Assembly (NCBI GenBank): GCA_964490875.1
Contig: CAZBEF010000012.1
Location: 1 to 35,672 of the forward strand
Reading direction: 5' to 3'
DNA from: CAYYYG01 sp964490875
Lineage (GTDB): Bacteria; Patescibacteriota; Microgenomatia; UBA1406; GWC2-37-13
DNA length: 35,672 nt
Position numbers and translations under genes: made by a program. Numbering within the stretch: the stretch's first letter is position 1; every line of letters starts with the position of its first letter. Below the pieces are notes generated by a model. It ran no database searches and was not told where the DNA came from. It saw only the letters and a list, made by a program, of their open reading frames with translations. Shown here piece by piece: positions 1 to 7,983 of the stretch.

Positions 1-60
1 ATGGAGAATACTGTATAGTATCTTCATAAGCATGATTATTTTCGCAAACAATTTTAACAC

Positions 61-95
61 CACTACTACCTACTCCTAACGGAGGGGTAGTAGTG
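61..95 (+). repeat. Perfect 10-bp inverted repeat (hairpin)
   Basis: CACTACTACC at 61-70 pairs with GGTAGTAGTG at 86-95, and the loop can form a further small CTCC/GGAG helix. It sits just before the terminator hairpin at 107-132. It may be part of the 3' end of an upstream transcript that lies outside the window, or an attenuator arm. Bases 1-60 contain no gene I can support, only a small palindrome (ATACT/AGTAT at 8-21). Confidence 0.6.
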
Positions 96-106
96 TAGTA
101 TATAGC

Positions 107-132
107 CCCTCCCGAAAATGGAGGGTTTTTTT
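107..132 (+). terminator. Rho-independent terminator
   Basis: CCCTCC at 107-112 pairs with GGAGGG at 120-125 across a 7-base loop and is followed by seven Ts (126-132). It most likely ends a transcript entering from the left of the window, upstream of thrS. If thrS were instead transcribed from further upstream it could act as an attenuator, but a promoter-like TATAAT at 247-252 makes this unnecessary. Confidence 0.75.
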
Positions 133-134
133 AT

Positions 135-176
135 GGTTTCTTGCTAAAACGAAGAATGAGTTTTAGCATAGAAACC
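135..176 (+). repeat. Long hairpin upstream of thrS
   Basis: GGTTTC (135-140) and GCTAAAAC (143-150) pair with GTTTTAGC (160-167) and GAAACC (171-176), leaving a 9-base loop: 14 base pairs broken by one small internal loop. A second weaker hairpin follows (TCCTTC 181-186 with GAAGGA 209-214). There is no T-run. They could be leader structures of thrS or intergenic palindromes. Confidence 0.55.
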
Positions 177-246
177 GTTATCCTTCCGTAGCCGAGCTAT
201 TGCGAGGCGAAGGAGGATTATGGTCCCATTTACTTTTTACAATTGT

Positions 247-252
247 TATAAT
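247..252 (+). promoter_or_regulatory. -10-like TATAAT upstream of thrS
   Basis: A perfect TATAAT ends 13 bases before the chosen thrS ATG (266). No convincing -35 is visible at 16-18 bases upstream. The predicted transcript would have a leader of only about 7 bases. Confidence 0.45.
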
Positions 253-265
253 TTCTCTAATTCAT

Positions 266-2032
266 ATGAATCCACAAGATCTTTCACCACTCAGGCATTC
301 ATGCGCGCATCTGCTTGCGGCTGCAGTTCTGGAAATTTTTCCCGGAACTAAACAAACTATCGGCCCGGCTATAGAACATGGATTTTATTATGATTTTGAC
401 TTTGCACAGCCAATTACAGAAAAAAATCTGGTGCGAATTGAACAGAAAATGAGAGAACTGGTAAAAACATGGGATTCATTTGAAAAGATAGAGGTTTCAC
501 AAGAAGAAGCTTTAGAAAAATTTAAAGATAATGAGTATAAAAAAGAGTTGATTGAGGAATTTAGCACAAAAGGAGAAAAACTTACTTTATATAAATCGGG
601 GAATTATATCGATCTCTGCCGCGGCGGCCATACCGATAGTCCAAAAAAAGATATTAAGTTTTTTAAACTTCTTTCGATTGCAGGGGCATACTGGCGCGGG
701 GATGAAAAAAATAAAATGCTGACCAGAATTTATGGCACAGCATTTTCAACAAAAGAAGATCTGGAAAAATATTTATGGCAGATTGAAGAAGCAAAAAAAC
801 GTGATAATCGAAAACTCGGCAAGGAACTCGATTTGTTCGTTATGTCGGAAGAAGTCGGCAGCGGGTTCCCATTATTCACCCCAAAAGGCACTACATTCCG
901 AAGAACAATCGATGATTATTTAGTGCAGACAAAAAAAGCAAATGGATACCAGTTTGTATGGACGCCGCATGTAACCAAAAGTCACTTGTATCATATTTCA
1001 AAGCATTGGGGAAAATATGACGCCATGTTTAAACCAATGGAGATTGATGATGAAGAATATGTGCTCAAACCCATGAACTGTCCGCATCATTTCATGATTT
1101 ATGGTAGACATCCTCATTCATACAAAGAATTGCCTCTCAAGTATGCCGAGAATGCGACAGTGTATCGGAATGAAAAAAGCGGTGAGCTCAATGGATTGCT
1201 GAGAGTCCGCGCTTCGACAACCGACGATACTCATGCTTTTGTCCGCCATGAACAGATTCCCGAAGAGCTTACCAAAATAATTTCTCTAATAAAAATAATT
1301 CTGAAAAATTTTGGATTTACCAAGTATCGGGCAAGGATTTCCACACGGGATCCAAATGACCCCAATAAATATATCGGAAAACCGGAAGTATGGGAAAAAG
1401 CAGAAAAAGCCCTTGTCGAAGCCGCCAAGAATGAACAACTAGAGCATTATATAGGCCCGGGCGAAGCCGCTTTCTACGGTCCGAAAATCGATTTCATGAT
1501 CGAAGATGCAATCGGCCGTGAATGGCAGTGTTCTACCGTTCAGCTGGACTTCTCCCAACCTGAGAACTTCAACCTTACCTATGTCAATGCCGAAGGAAAG
1601 GAAGAACGCCCTGCAGTAATCCATATTGCAATGATTGGCTCTATAGAACGGTTTATGGGAGTATTAATTGAGCATTTTGCCGGCGCCTTTCCATTCTGGC
1701 TTTCACCGGTTCAGGTTGCCGTGATAACCATATCTGACAAACACGCCGAATTAGGACGGGAAGTGGCGAAAATTGTCTCACAGGCCGGAATCAGAACCGA
1801 GTTTAATGAAGAGCAAAAAACGGTAGGCTATAAGATTCGGCAATCCACGTTGCAAAAAATCCCTTATATGATTATAATAGGAGACAAAGAAGTAGAAAAG
1901 TCTAAAGCCGGTACTGAGATGGCTGAAGATAAGATTGTTTCCGTTAGAACAAGAGACGGAAAAGATTTAGGACAGATTTCAGTTAGTGAATTAATTACCA
2001 AATTTAAGGGACATATTGAGAAGTACGAATAA
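266..2032 (+). CDS. thrS: Threonyl-tRNA synthetase, TGS-less form
   Basis: Charges tRNA-Thr with threonine in the cytoplasm. The frame is open from a TTG at 200, but homology begins at the ATG at 266, giving 588 residues against about 640 in E. coli. The protein starts directly in the editing domain (HSCAHLL at 11-17, DLCRGGH at 116-122), so the N-terminal TGS domain is absent. The class II catalytic core follows, with the zinc ligands C272 (in MNCPHH), H323 (in TDDTHAF) and H453 (in VIHIAMIGS), then a C-terminal anticodon-binding domain from about residue 480. No Shine-Dalgarno sequence precedes the ATG; a TATAAT lies 13 bases upstream. It is the first gene of a thrS-infC-rpmI-rplT-pheS-pheT cluster. 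Its end overlaps the likely infC start. Confidence 0.95.
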   Translation: MNPQDLSPLRHSCAHLLAAAVLEIFPGTKQTIGPAIEHGFYYDFDFAQPITEKNLVRIEQKMRELVKTWDSFEKIEVSQEEALEKFKDNEYKKELIEEFSTKGEKLTLYKSGNYIDLCRGGHTDSPKKDIKFFKLLSIAGAYWRGDEKNKMLTRIYGTAFSTKEDLEKYLWQIEEAKKRDNRKLGKELDLFVMSEEVGSGFPLFTPKGTTFRRTIDDYLVQTKKANGYQFVWTPHVTKSHLYHISKHWGKYDAMFKPMEIDDEEYVLKPMNCPHHFMIYGRHPHSYKELPLKYAENATVYRNEKSGELNGLLRVRASTTDDTHAFVRHEQIPEELTKIISLIKIILKNFGFTKYRARISTRDPNDPNKYIGKPEVWEKAEKALVEAAKNEQLEHYIGPGEAAFYGPKIDFMIEDAIGREWQCSTVQLDFSQPENFNLTYVNAEGKEERPAVIHIAMIGSIERFMGVLIEHFAGAFPFWLSPVQVAVITISDKHAELGREVAKIVSQAGIRTEFNEEQKTVGYKIRQSTLQKIPYMIIIGDKEVEKSKAGTEMAEDKIVSVRTRDGKDLGQISVSELITKFKGHIEKYE

Positions 2033-2552
2033 TAGACATCAACAAAGAAATAAGTTTTATTATCTGAATTTTCGTATCCAGGAGCCGACATTACGGGTCA
2101 TCGACAGCGAAGGAAAGCAAATAGGCATTCTTTCAAAAGATGAAGCTCTGAGAAAAGCACAGGAGATGGAAATGGATCTTGTACTGATTTCTCAAAATGC
2201 TAAGCCGCCCGTTGCCAAGATAACCGATTTTAAAAAGTTTTTATATCAGGAGAAGAAAAAAGCTCAGGAAGCTAAAAAAGGAATTAAGAAAAGTACGACG
2301 AAAGATGTAAAGCTTTCCCTTTTTATAGCCGAAGCAGATTTCGAACGACTGGTAACAAAAGGACGCGAATTTTTGGATGAAGGAAACCAAGTGTCATTAA
2401 ACCTTGGATTGAGAGGACGAGAAGTCACCAAGCGCGATATGGCATTTGAATTGATTAGAAGATATTTAAAGGAACTCGGCGAAATAAACATTTCGAAAGA
2501 ACCTAAGATGGAAGGCCGGGTTTTACGTGCAGTGGTAGCGAGAAAGAAATAA
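2016..2552 (+). CDS. infC: Translation initiation factor IF-3
   Basis: Binds the 30S subunit, prevents premature subunit joining and proofreads the start codon. The 178-residue product has the two IF-3 halves: an N domain (LRVIDSEGKQIGILSKDEAL, about 26-45) and a C domain (from about residue 85, with the conserved GRE...D pattern LGLRGREVTKRDMA). No ATG or GTG lies in frame before residue 51, well inside the N domain. The best start is TTG at 2016, which overlaps thrS by 17 bases and follows an AAGGGA four bases upstream; CTG in codon 17 is an alternative. A non-ATG start is typical of infC, where it allows IF-3 to control its own synthesis. The precise start is uncertain; the identity is not. 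Confidence 0.93.
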   Translation: MRSTNNRHQQRNKFYYLNFRIQEPTLRVIDSEGKQIGILSKDEALRKAQEMEMDLVLISQNAKPPVAKITDFKKFLYQEKKKAQEAKKGIKKSTTKDVKLSLFIAEADFERLVTKGREFLDEGNQVSLNLGLRGREVTKRDMAFELIRRYLKELGEINISKEPKMEGRVLRAVVARKK

Positions 2553-2577
2553 AAATAATTAGTAATTTAATACAACA

Positions 2578-2775
2578 ATGCCTAAGCAAAAAACACATAA
2601 AGGAGCCGCAAAACGGTTTAAAATTACCAAAAGCGGGAAATTATTGCATCGTTCTTTAACGCTGCGACATTTACGTTCATCAAAAAGTAAGAGACAGGTT
2701 CGCGATCTGAAGAAAATGAAAGCACTGGTTGGTGTTTTCGAAAAGAAAGTTAAAAAAATATTAGGTAAAGCATAA
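2578..2775 (+). CDS. rpmI: 50S ribosomal protein L35
   Basis: A 65-residue, very basic protein of the large ribosomal subunit. It opens with the family signature MPKQKTHKGAAKRFK and continues with the Lys/Arg-rich middle (LLHRSLTLRHLRSSKSKRQ). Length is the usual one. It follows infC after 25 bases. TTTAAT at 2566-2571 ends six bases before the ATG, a -10-like spacing seen at many genes here. In other bacteria infC, rpmI and rplT form one operon controlled by L20 or IF-3; no such leader structure is obvious here. Confidence 0.96.
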   Translation: MPKQKTHKGAAKRFKITKSGKLLHRSLTLRHLRSSKSKRQVRDLKKMKALVGVFEKKVKKILGKA

Positions 2776-2798
2776 TTTAATAATTTTATTTTTATTGT

Positions 2799-3143
2799 AT
2801 GGTACGTGTCAAAAAAGGAGTTACAGCTCGAAGCAAGCATAAGAAAGTATTAGGTCAGGCAAAAGGGTACTGGATGACCCGCCACAAGCATTTCAAAAAA
2901 GCACAAGAAGCTGTTTTGCATGCTGGAGAATATGCCTTCACCGGAAGAAAATCTAAGAAACGAGACTTTCGAGAACTCTGGATAATACGGTTAAATGCAG
3001 CTTTGCGAAATGGTGGCACCACATACAGTAAATTCATAAACGGATTAAAGAAGAAAAATATTGAACTGGATAGAAAAGTACTGGCTCAAATTGCTGTCGA
3101 ACATCCAGAATCATTCAACAAAATAGTAGAACAGGTTAAGTAG
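2799..3143 (+). CDS. rplT: 50S ribosomal protein L20
   Basis: A 114-residue large-subunit assembly protein that binds 23S rRNA. The N-terminal basic extension (MVRVKKGVTARSKHKKVLGQAKGY) and the globular part (LWIIRLNAALRNGGTTYSKFINGL) match the L20 family over its normal length. It follows rpmI by 23 bases. Its stop codon runs into the AGTCCGAAGTC repeat at 3142-3173. In well-studied bacteria L20 represses its own operon. Confidence 0.96.
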   Translation: MVRVKKGVTARSKHKKVLGQAKGYWMTRHKHFKKAQEAVLHAGEYAFTGRKSKKRDFRELWIIRLNAALRNGGTTYSKFINGLKKKNIELDRKVLAQIAVEHPESFNKIVEQVK

Positions 3144-3173
3144 TCCGAAGTCGAAAGTCACAAGTCCGAAGTC
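3142..3173 (+). repeat. Tandem AGTCCGAAGTC-type repeat
   Basis: Two copies of AGTCCGAAGTC (3142-3152 and 3163-3173) with a related AAAGTC between them fill the start of the rplT-pheS gap. The same motif, with a 13-base exact match CAAGTCCGAAGTC, recurs on the minus strand at 34195-34230 inside the 5' end of the O-antigen-ligase-like gene. Confidence 0.7.
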
Positions 3174-3210
3174 TTCTGTATTCCAATATGTTTCATGGTA
3201 TCATATAAAA

Positions 3211-4400
3211 ATGGCCACCATTGATGACCTTCTAATAACTTTCAAAACAGATCTTGAATCTGCAACTACAGTAGCTGATATTGAATCACTCGAAATAAAA
3301 TATTTAGGACGCAACGGCCAACTCACACAACTTCTGAAACAGATTAAAGATGTAAAACAGGAAGAGAGAAAACAGTACGGTGCAAAATTAAATGAAATAA
3401 AAAATCAGATAACCGAGCAGATTTCTTCCAAAAAAACCGAACTTCTTCAAAAAAAAGATCAGGAAGAAAGCATAGATGTAACACTGCCGGGCAACCAATA
3501 TCCGAAAGGAAGCCTTCATTTGGTAACATATGCCGTTGAAGAAATCACAAAAATCTTCAGCAGAATTGGATTTATTCGAATGTCGTACCCCGAAGTTGAA
3601 TGGGAATTTTTCTCCTTTGATACGCTAAACATGCCGCCCAACCACCCAGCACGCGACGATTTTGAAACATTTTTTATAAAGGCCGATCCACACCCAGAAT
3701 ATGGAAAGATGGTCTTAACTCCGCATACATCTTCGGGACAATACCGCGAGATGAAGCGGCTGCAGAAACCGCCAATACGGATGATCAATATTGCCAAAAC
3801 ATACCGGCCGAACTGGGATACCACTCATACACCAATGTTTCATCAGTTTGAAGGAATGTGTGTGGATACAAACATCACCATATCAGATCTGAAGGGAACC
3901 ATCGATTATTTTGCGAAAGAATTTTTCGGCCAGGATAGAAAAACTCGCTTAAGACCGTTCCATTTTCAGTTTACCGAACCTTCGTTCGAAGTCGATATTA
4001 CCTGTGGTGTCTGTGGCGGAACAGGAATGATTAATGACACTAAATGTAAAGTTTGTAAGTCGGGTTGGCTGGAACTTGGCGGTTCGGGAATGGTTCACCC
4101 GAATGTGTTAAAAGCAGGTGGAATAGATCCCGATAAATATACAGGCTGGGCTTTTGGATTCGGCGTTGAACGGGTTATGATGATGAAAGAAGCCATAAAA
4201 ATAGATGATTTAAGAATCATGTACAGCGGCGATATTAGATTTTTNNNNNNNNNNNNNNNNNNNNNNNNNNNNNNNNNNNNNNNNNNNNNNNNNNNNNNNN
4301 NNNNNNNNNNNNNNNNNNNNNNNNNNNNNNNNNNNNNNNNNNNNTAGATGATTTAAGAATCATGTACAGCGGCGATATTAGATTTTTGGAACAATTTTAA
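3211..4400 (+). CDS. pheS: Phenylalanyl-tRNA synthetase alpha subunit, split by an assembly gap
   Basis: Catalytic subunit of the alpha2-beta2 PheRS. It has an N-terminal coiled-coil arm (about 1-90, Lys/Glu/Gln-rich) and a class II core: HPARDDFETFF, motif 2 (YRPNWDTTHTPMFHQFEGMCVD), GSGMVHPNVL and motif 3 GWAFGFGVERVMM. It also carries a CGVCGGTG...CKVC cysteine cluster, seen in some PheS families. A run of 100 Ns (4245-4344) interrupts it. The 43 bases before the gap (4202-4244) are repeated exactly after it (4345-4387), and the second copy continues to a normal C-terminus, ...RFLEQF, stop at 4398-4400. Merging the copies restores one frame of about 348 residues, the usual length. The in-frame stop at 4345 is therefore an artifact. 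TATCAT at 3199-3204 lies six bases before the ATG. Confidence 0.93.
4245..4344. other. Assembly gap (100 Ns), probably false
   Basis: Exactly 100 Ns, a conventional placeholder for unknown length. Bases 4202-4244 and 4345-4387 are identical (43 bases), as expected when two contigs that truly overlap are scaffolded without being merged. There is probably no missing sequence. Confidence 0.9.
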
Positions 4401-4406
4401 ACGATT

Positions 4407-4518
4407 ACGTCATTGCGAGGAGCGAGAGTGATTGAGCGATGTAGCAATCCCGTTGGGTGTCAACCTTAGGTTGGTTGTTATTGGGATTGCTTCGTCACTT
4501 CGTTCCTCGCAATGACGT
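4407..4518. repeat. 112-bp imperfect inverted repeat between pheS and pheT
   Basis: The outer arms ACGTCATTGCGAGGA (4407-4421) and TCCTCGCAATGACGT (4504-4518) are perfect complements. Inside, GCAATCCC pairs with GGGATTGC and CAACC with GGTTG. The arm belongs to the CATTGCGAGGA-type palindromic elements found between genes in many unrelated bacteria. It would form a long rod in RNA and lies between the two PheRS subunit genes. The first in-frame ATG of pheT (4512) falls inside the right arm. Confidence 0.85.
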
Positions 4519-4529
4519 TAAATATTAAT

Positions 4530-6527
4530 ATGAACATTAAAATTACATACAACTGGCTAAAAGATTACCTAGACACAGATGCCACTCCTGCAGAGCTGCA
4601 GGAATACCTTTCCTTATGCGGCCCCTCTTTCGAACGAACCGACAAAGTGGGCGATGACTTTGTTTTTGATATCGAAGTAACCACCAACAGAGTAGATATG
4701 GCCAGCGTATTCGGAATCGCCCAGGAAGCGCAGGCAATTCTTCCTCAATTTGGCAAACCAGCAAAACTCAAAATAAATCCAATTCAGGAATATAAATTTG
4801 AGAAACTGCCGGCAGGAGGTCAAAATAAATCACTTAATGTAAAGATAGAATCGGATGACCTGTGCAGCCGATTTACTGCAATAGTTCTTTCTGATATTAA
4901 AATTGGCGACGCTCCTGATTTTATTAAAAACCGTTTAACTGCCTGCGGAATTAAATCGATAAATAATGTCATTGATATCACCAACTATCTGATGGTAACT
5001 CTCGGCCAGCCCACTCATGCTTTTGATTACGATAAAATTGCCGGACAAACAATGATCATGCGCAAAAGCAAGGCAGGAGAGACTATTACAACTCTTGATG
5101 GAAAGGTAATAAAGCTTCCCGGCGGCGACATTGTTATGGAAGATGCAAACAAACAGTTATTCGACCTCTGCGGCATTATGGGCGGACAGAGCAGCATGAT
5201 TACGAAAGATACAAAAACCGTTATTCTCTTTGTACAAACTTACAATAAACGAAAAATCCGCCGAACTTCTATGACAACCGGACAAAGGACAGACGCTGCA
5301 ACCTATTTTGAAAAAGATATGGATGAAGAGCGGGTAGAACCGACACTTGTTTACGGCGTAGAACTTCTGCAAAAATACGCGGGCGGAAAAATTGATTCAA
5401 TACTGTATGACATTTATCCGAATCCATACCAGCCAAATACCATACAGGTTTCCATGAGCGACATAACTCGAGTAATGGGAATAGATATTCCAAACGATAC
5501 TGTTGTGTCGATATTAACTGATCTTGGTTTTAGAGTAGAGAAATCATCAGATGAAAAATTTATGATAACCGTTCCTTCTTGGCGGAACAGTGATATTTCT
5601 ATTAAAGAAGACATTGTAGAAGAAGTGGCAAGAGTTTACGGTTATCACCGACTGCCCAATACCATTCAAACGACAACTTATGTAAAACAACCAGCCGACA
5701 TTGAAGCTCTTTTTACATTACAGCAGAAAACTAAATACTTCCTGAAGCATATCGGCCTTCATGAAAGTATGAATTACTCTATGGTTTCCGAAGAACTTTT
5801 AAATACGTTTGATCTGAATCCAGAGAATCATTTGATGCTGGCAAACACAATTTCAGAAGAAATAAAATACATGCGCCATTCGCTTATTCCTTCACTTGTT
5901 AAGAATATTAAAGACAATACGGGCAAAAAGGATACCCTGAAATTTTTCGAAATTGCAAAAGTTTATATTCCACAAGAAGTTGAACTTCCCAGAGAAGAAT
6001 ATAAACTCAGTATTGCGGTAAACACAAGCTTCAACGATTTAAAAGGAATTATCGGAGCTTTGCTTCGGGAAATGCACATATATAATTGTGAAATAAACAA
6101 AGGGAATAGTAGTATGCTCAGTTCTAATGTGCAGGCAGAATTGAAGATTGAAAATAAATTAGCTGGTACGTTTGGACAGATTAAAATAGCTATTTGTAAA
6201 AAAATGGGACTTGAAGAAGCAGTATATGCCGCAGAAATCGATTTCCATGAACTTATTCACCATTTCAGACTATTGCCGTCTTACACGCCAGCAAATCCGT
6301 ATGCAGTAATTAAGCTTGACCTTACAACTGAATCAGATAAAAACAGATCGTTTTCTGAAATTGTTAAAAAAGCAACAGCATCTTCGAAATTACTAAATAA
6401 AATAGAGTATATTGGTTCTTATAAAAATAACATCACTCTGCGTTTTTATTTTTCTTCAACTGAAAAAAATATTACCGAAGAAGATGCAAAAAAAGAATTA
6501 GAGAACATTAAAACTCTATTGATATAA
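4530..6527 (+). CDS. pheT: Phenylalanyl-tRNA synthetase beta subunit, short form
   Basis: Partner of PheS; holds the editing site and binds tRNA. The start at 4530 (MNIKITYNWLKDYL) matches the family N-terminus; an upstream ATG at 4512 lies in a repeat arm and adds six unlikely residues. The product is 665 residues against about 795 in E. coli, and the EMAP/OB tRNA-binding insert normally found after the first 40 residues is missing. Recognisable parts are the B3/B4 editing domain (CGIKSINNVIDITNYLMVTLGQPTHAFD, GIMGG), the B5 domain (ITRVMGIDIP), the core (EDIVEEVARVYGY) and a C-terminal FDX-ACB anticodon-binding domain (about 580-665). TTAAAT lies six bases upstream of the ATG. It is the last gene of the cluster. 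Confidence 0.95.
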   Translation: MNIKITYNWLKDYLDTDATPAELQEYLSLCGPSFERTDKVGDDFVFDIEVTTNRVDMASVFGIAQEAQAILPQFGKPAKLKINPIQEYKFEKLPAGGQNKSLNVKIESDDLCSRFTAIVLSDIKIGDAPDFIKNRLTACGIKSINNVIDITNYLMVTLGQPTHAFDYDKIAGQTMIMRKSKAGETITTLDGKVIKLPGGDIVMEDANKQLFDLCGIMGGQSSMITKDTKTVILFVQTYNKRKIRRTSMTTGQRTDAATYFEKDMDEERVEPTLVYGVELLQKYAGGKIDSILYDIYPNPYQPNTIQVSMSDITRVMGIDIPNDTVVSILTDLGFRVEKSSDEKFMITVPSWRNSDISIKEDIVEEVARVYGYHRLPNTIQTTTYVKQPADIEALFTLQQKTKYFLKHIGLHESMNYSMVSEELLNTFDLNPENHLMLANTISEEIKYMRHSLIPSLVKNIKDNTGKKDTLKFFEIAKVYIPQEVELPREEYKLSIAVNTSFNDLKGIIGALLREMHIYNCEINKGNSSMLSSNVQAELKIENKLAGTFGQIKIAICKKMGLEEAVYAAEIDFHELIHHFRLLPSYTPANPYAVIKLDLTTESDKNRSFSEIVKKATASSKLLNKIEYIGSYKNNITLRFYFSSTEKNITEEDAKKELENIKTLLI

Positions 6528-6531
6528 AATT

Positions 6532-6549
6532 CCCCTCTTTTAAGAGGGG
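6532..6549. repeat. Short palindrome after pheT
   Basis: CCCCTCT and AGAGGGG form a tight 7-8-bp hairpin right after the pheT stop. No T-run follows on the plus strand, so it is a poor intrinsic terminator, but it may stop 3' decay. Confidence 0.6.
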
Positions 6550-6583
6550 TGCCGAGAATGGCTGAGGTGGGGTGTTTATATAT

Positions 6584-7087
6584 ATGGAATACGTTGACAT
6601 TGTAGACGAAAACTGCAACATTTTATACAAAACTTCAAAAGAAGAAGCGCATGAAAAAGGTTTGCTTCATAAATGCGTTATTGCAGAAATAATTAACTCC
6701 AAAGGTGAATATGTATTGGTTCAACAGGCACCTCAGAAACAGGATCCTGGGCAGTTCGTATCACCGGTTGGGGGACATGTGAGTGCTGGGGAAAGCGATG
6801 AAGATGCGCTAAAGCGAGAAGTTGAAGAAGAAGCCGGATTAAAAAATTTTAAATGCAAATATATCGGCAGAAAAATTTTTAATAGACCAAGCCGCGGAAA
6901 AATAGAAAATCATTATTTTATTCTGTACGAAATCTATTCTGATCTACCGTTAATCTTAAGCGATGAGGCAACTTCGTACAAAGCATTTTCGCCTGAAGAA
7001 ATTAAAAATATTTATCATACCAATCCTTCCCAGTTCGGCGATGCTTTCAAATTCGTTTTAAATACATTCTATAAAAATCTCTTATGA
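6584..7087 (+). CDS. Nudix hydrolase, IDI/YfcD-like
   Basis: Predicted to hydrolyse a nucleoside diphosphate linked to another group, or to act on a diphosphate in the manner of the isopentenyl-diphosphate-isomerase-like Nudix branch. The complete Nudix box GX5EX7REUXEEXGU is at residues 64-86 (G64, E70, R78-E79, E82-E83, G85-L86). The N-terminus (EYVDIVDENCNILYKTSKEEAHEKGLLH) and the GHVSAGE form resemble the IDI/YfcD subgroup. I start it at the ATG at 6584 (167 residues) rather than the GTG at 6572. It shares an ATGA with the next gene, so the two are probably co-translated. The substrate cannot be told from sequence. Confidence 0.85.
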   Translation: MEYVDIVDENCNILYKTSKEEAHEKGLLHKCVIAEIINSKGEYVLVQQAPQKQDPGQFVSPVGGHVSAGESDEDALKREVEEEAGLKNFKCKYIGRKIFNRPSRGKIENHYFILYEIYSDLPLILSDEATSYKAFSPEEIKNIYHTNPSQFGDAFKFVLNTFYKNLL

Positions 7088-7983
7088 ACCTCCGCCTTGT
7101 TTCTTTTTTAGCGACAGATAAAATTAGGCTTCCAGGCCTTTTGTATGAACCTGAGAAGAAGACGCATAAAGCGGCAATTTATTTGCATGGCAATGGCAGC
7201 TCTTCGATTTTCTACAGCACCGACAGAATGAATTCTTTGGGTGAAAAATTAAGCGCGGATTGTATTGCCTTTTTCCCGTTCAATAATAGGGGAGCACATT
7301 ACATGAAAACTCTTCACCGTATGGATGAATCGGACGAACATATTGAATATGGAATGACATATGAGCTGATTAAAGAATGTGTTCTTGACATTGACGGCGC
7401 GATAGAATTTCTAAAGGGATATGGATATTCAGAATTTTATTTAATCGGCCATTCAACCGGAGCAAATAAAATTGTTGTGTATAACAAATACAAACCGGAA
7501 AATGATGTTAAAAAATATATTCTTTTGGCGGGCGGTGATGACACTGGAGGATATTACCAACTGCTTGGCAAAAATAAATTTGAAAATATTCTAAAAAAAT
7601 TAAAGAAAGAAATTGAGGCAGGAAACGGAAGAAAACTTATAAGCAAATACTTGGTTAATTTAATTATTTCTCATCAATCCTTGTACGACACAATAAATCC
7701 AGATGGAGATTACAACATATTTCCCTATTGGGAATACATGAAGCGGTTGAAACTTTCAAAAAAACCGCTGTTTGATGAATATAAACTCATAGAAAAACCG
7801 ACATTAGTTGTCTATGGCAACGAAGATGAATATTGTTATGGAAATGTTAAAAAATGTGTTGAGATTTTGCAAAAACTAACAGAAGAAAAAAATAATTTTA
7901 ACTACACTATTTTAGAAGGGACAAATCACGGCTTCGATGGAAAGTTTAACGAACTGGCGCAAATTATTTCTGAATGGCTGTAA
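7084..7983 (+). CDS. Alpha/beta hydrolase (DUF1749-like)
   Basis: A 299-residue soluble serine hydrolase. The nucleophile elbow is GHSTG with S124; the oxyanion region is YLHGNG (33-38). The acid is probably in VVYGNEDEY near residue 250, and the histidine in NHGFDG near 280. The long insert between strand 6 and the lid, and the overall pattern, resemble the DUF1749 family. It overlaps the Nudix gene by four bases (ATGA), so the pair forms an operon. Its 3' end overlaps the convergent PLP-enzyme gene by 20 bases. No signal peptide is visible, so it should be cytoplasmic. The substrate is unknown. Confidence 0.8.
   Translation: MNLRLVSFLATDKIRLPGLLYEPEKKTHKAAIYLHGNGSSSIFYSTDRMNSLGEKLSADCIAFFPFNNRGAHYMKTLHRMDESDEHIEYGMTYELIKECVLDIDGAIEFLKGYGYSEFYLIGHSTGANKIVVYNKYKPENDVKKYILLAGGDDTGGYYQLLGKNKFENILKKLKKEIEAGNGRKLISKYLVNLIISHQSLYDTINPDGDYNIFPYWEYMKRLKLSKKPLFDEYKLIEKPTLVVYGNEDEYCYGNVKKCVEILQKLTEEKNNFNYTILEGTNHGFDGKFNELAQIISEWL

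Noticed and set aside
200..265. TTG-started N-terminal extension of ThrRS
   Set aside because: The extra 22 residues (GEGGLWSHLLFTIVIISL...) look like translated intergenic DNA and span the TATAAT; the family homology begins at the ATG at 266.
4345..4347. In-frame stop codon truncating pheS
   Set aside because: It results from the false gap: the frame after the Ns is shifted by the duplicated 43 bases.
6528..6583. Intrinsic terminator after pheT
   Set aside because: The hairpin at 6532-6549 lacks a following T-run on the plus strand.
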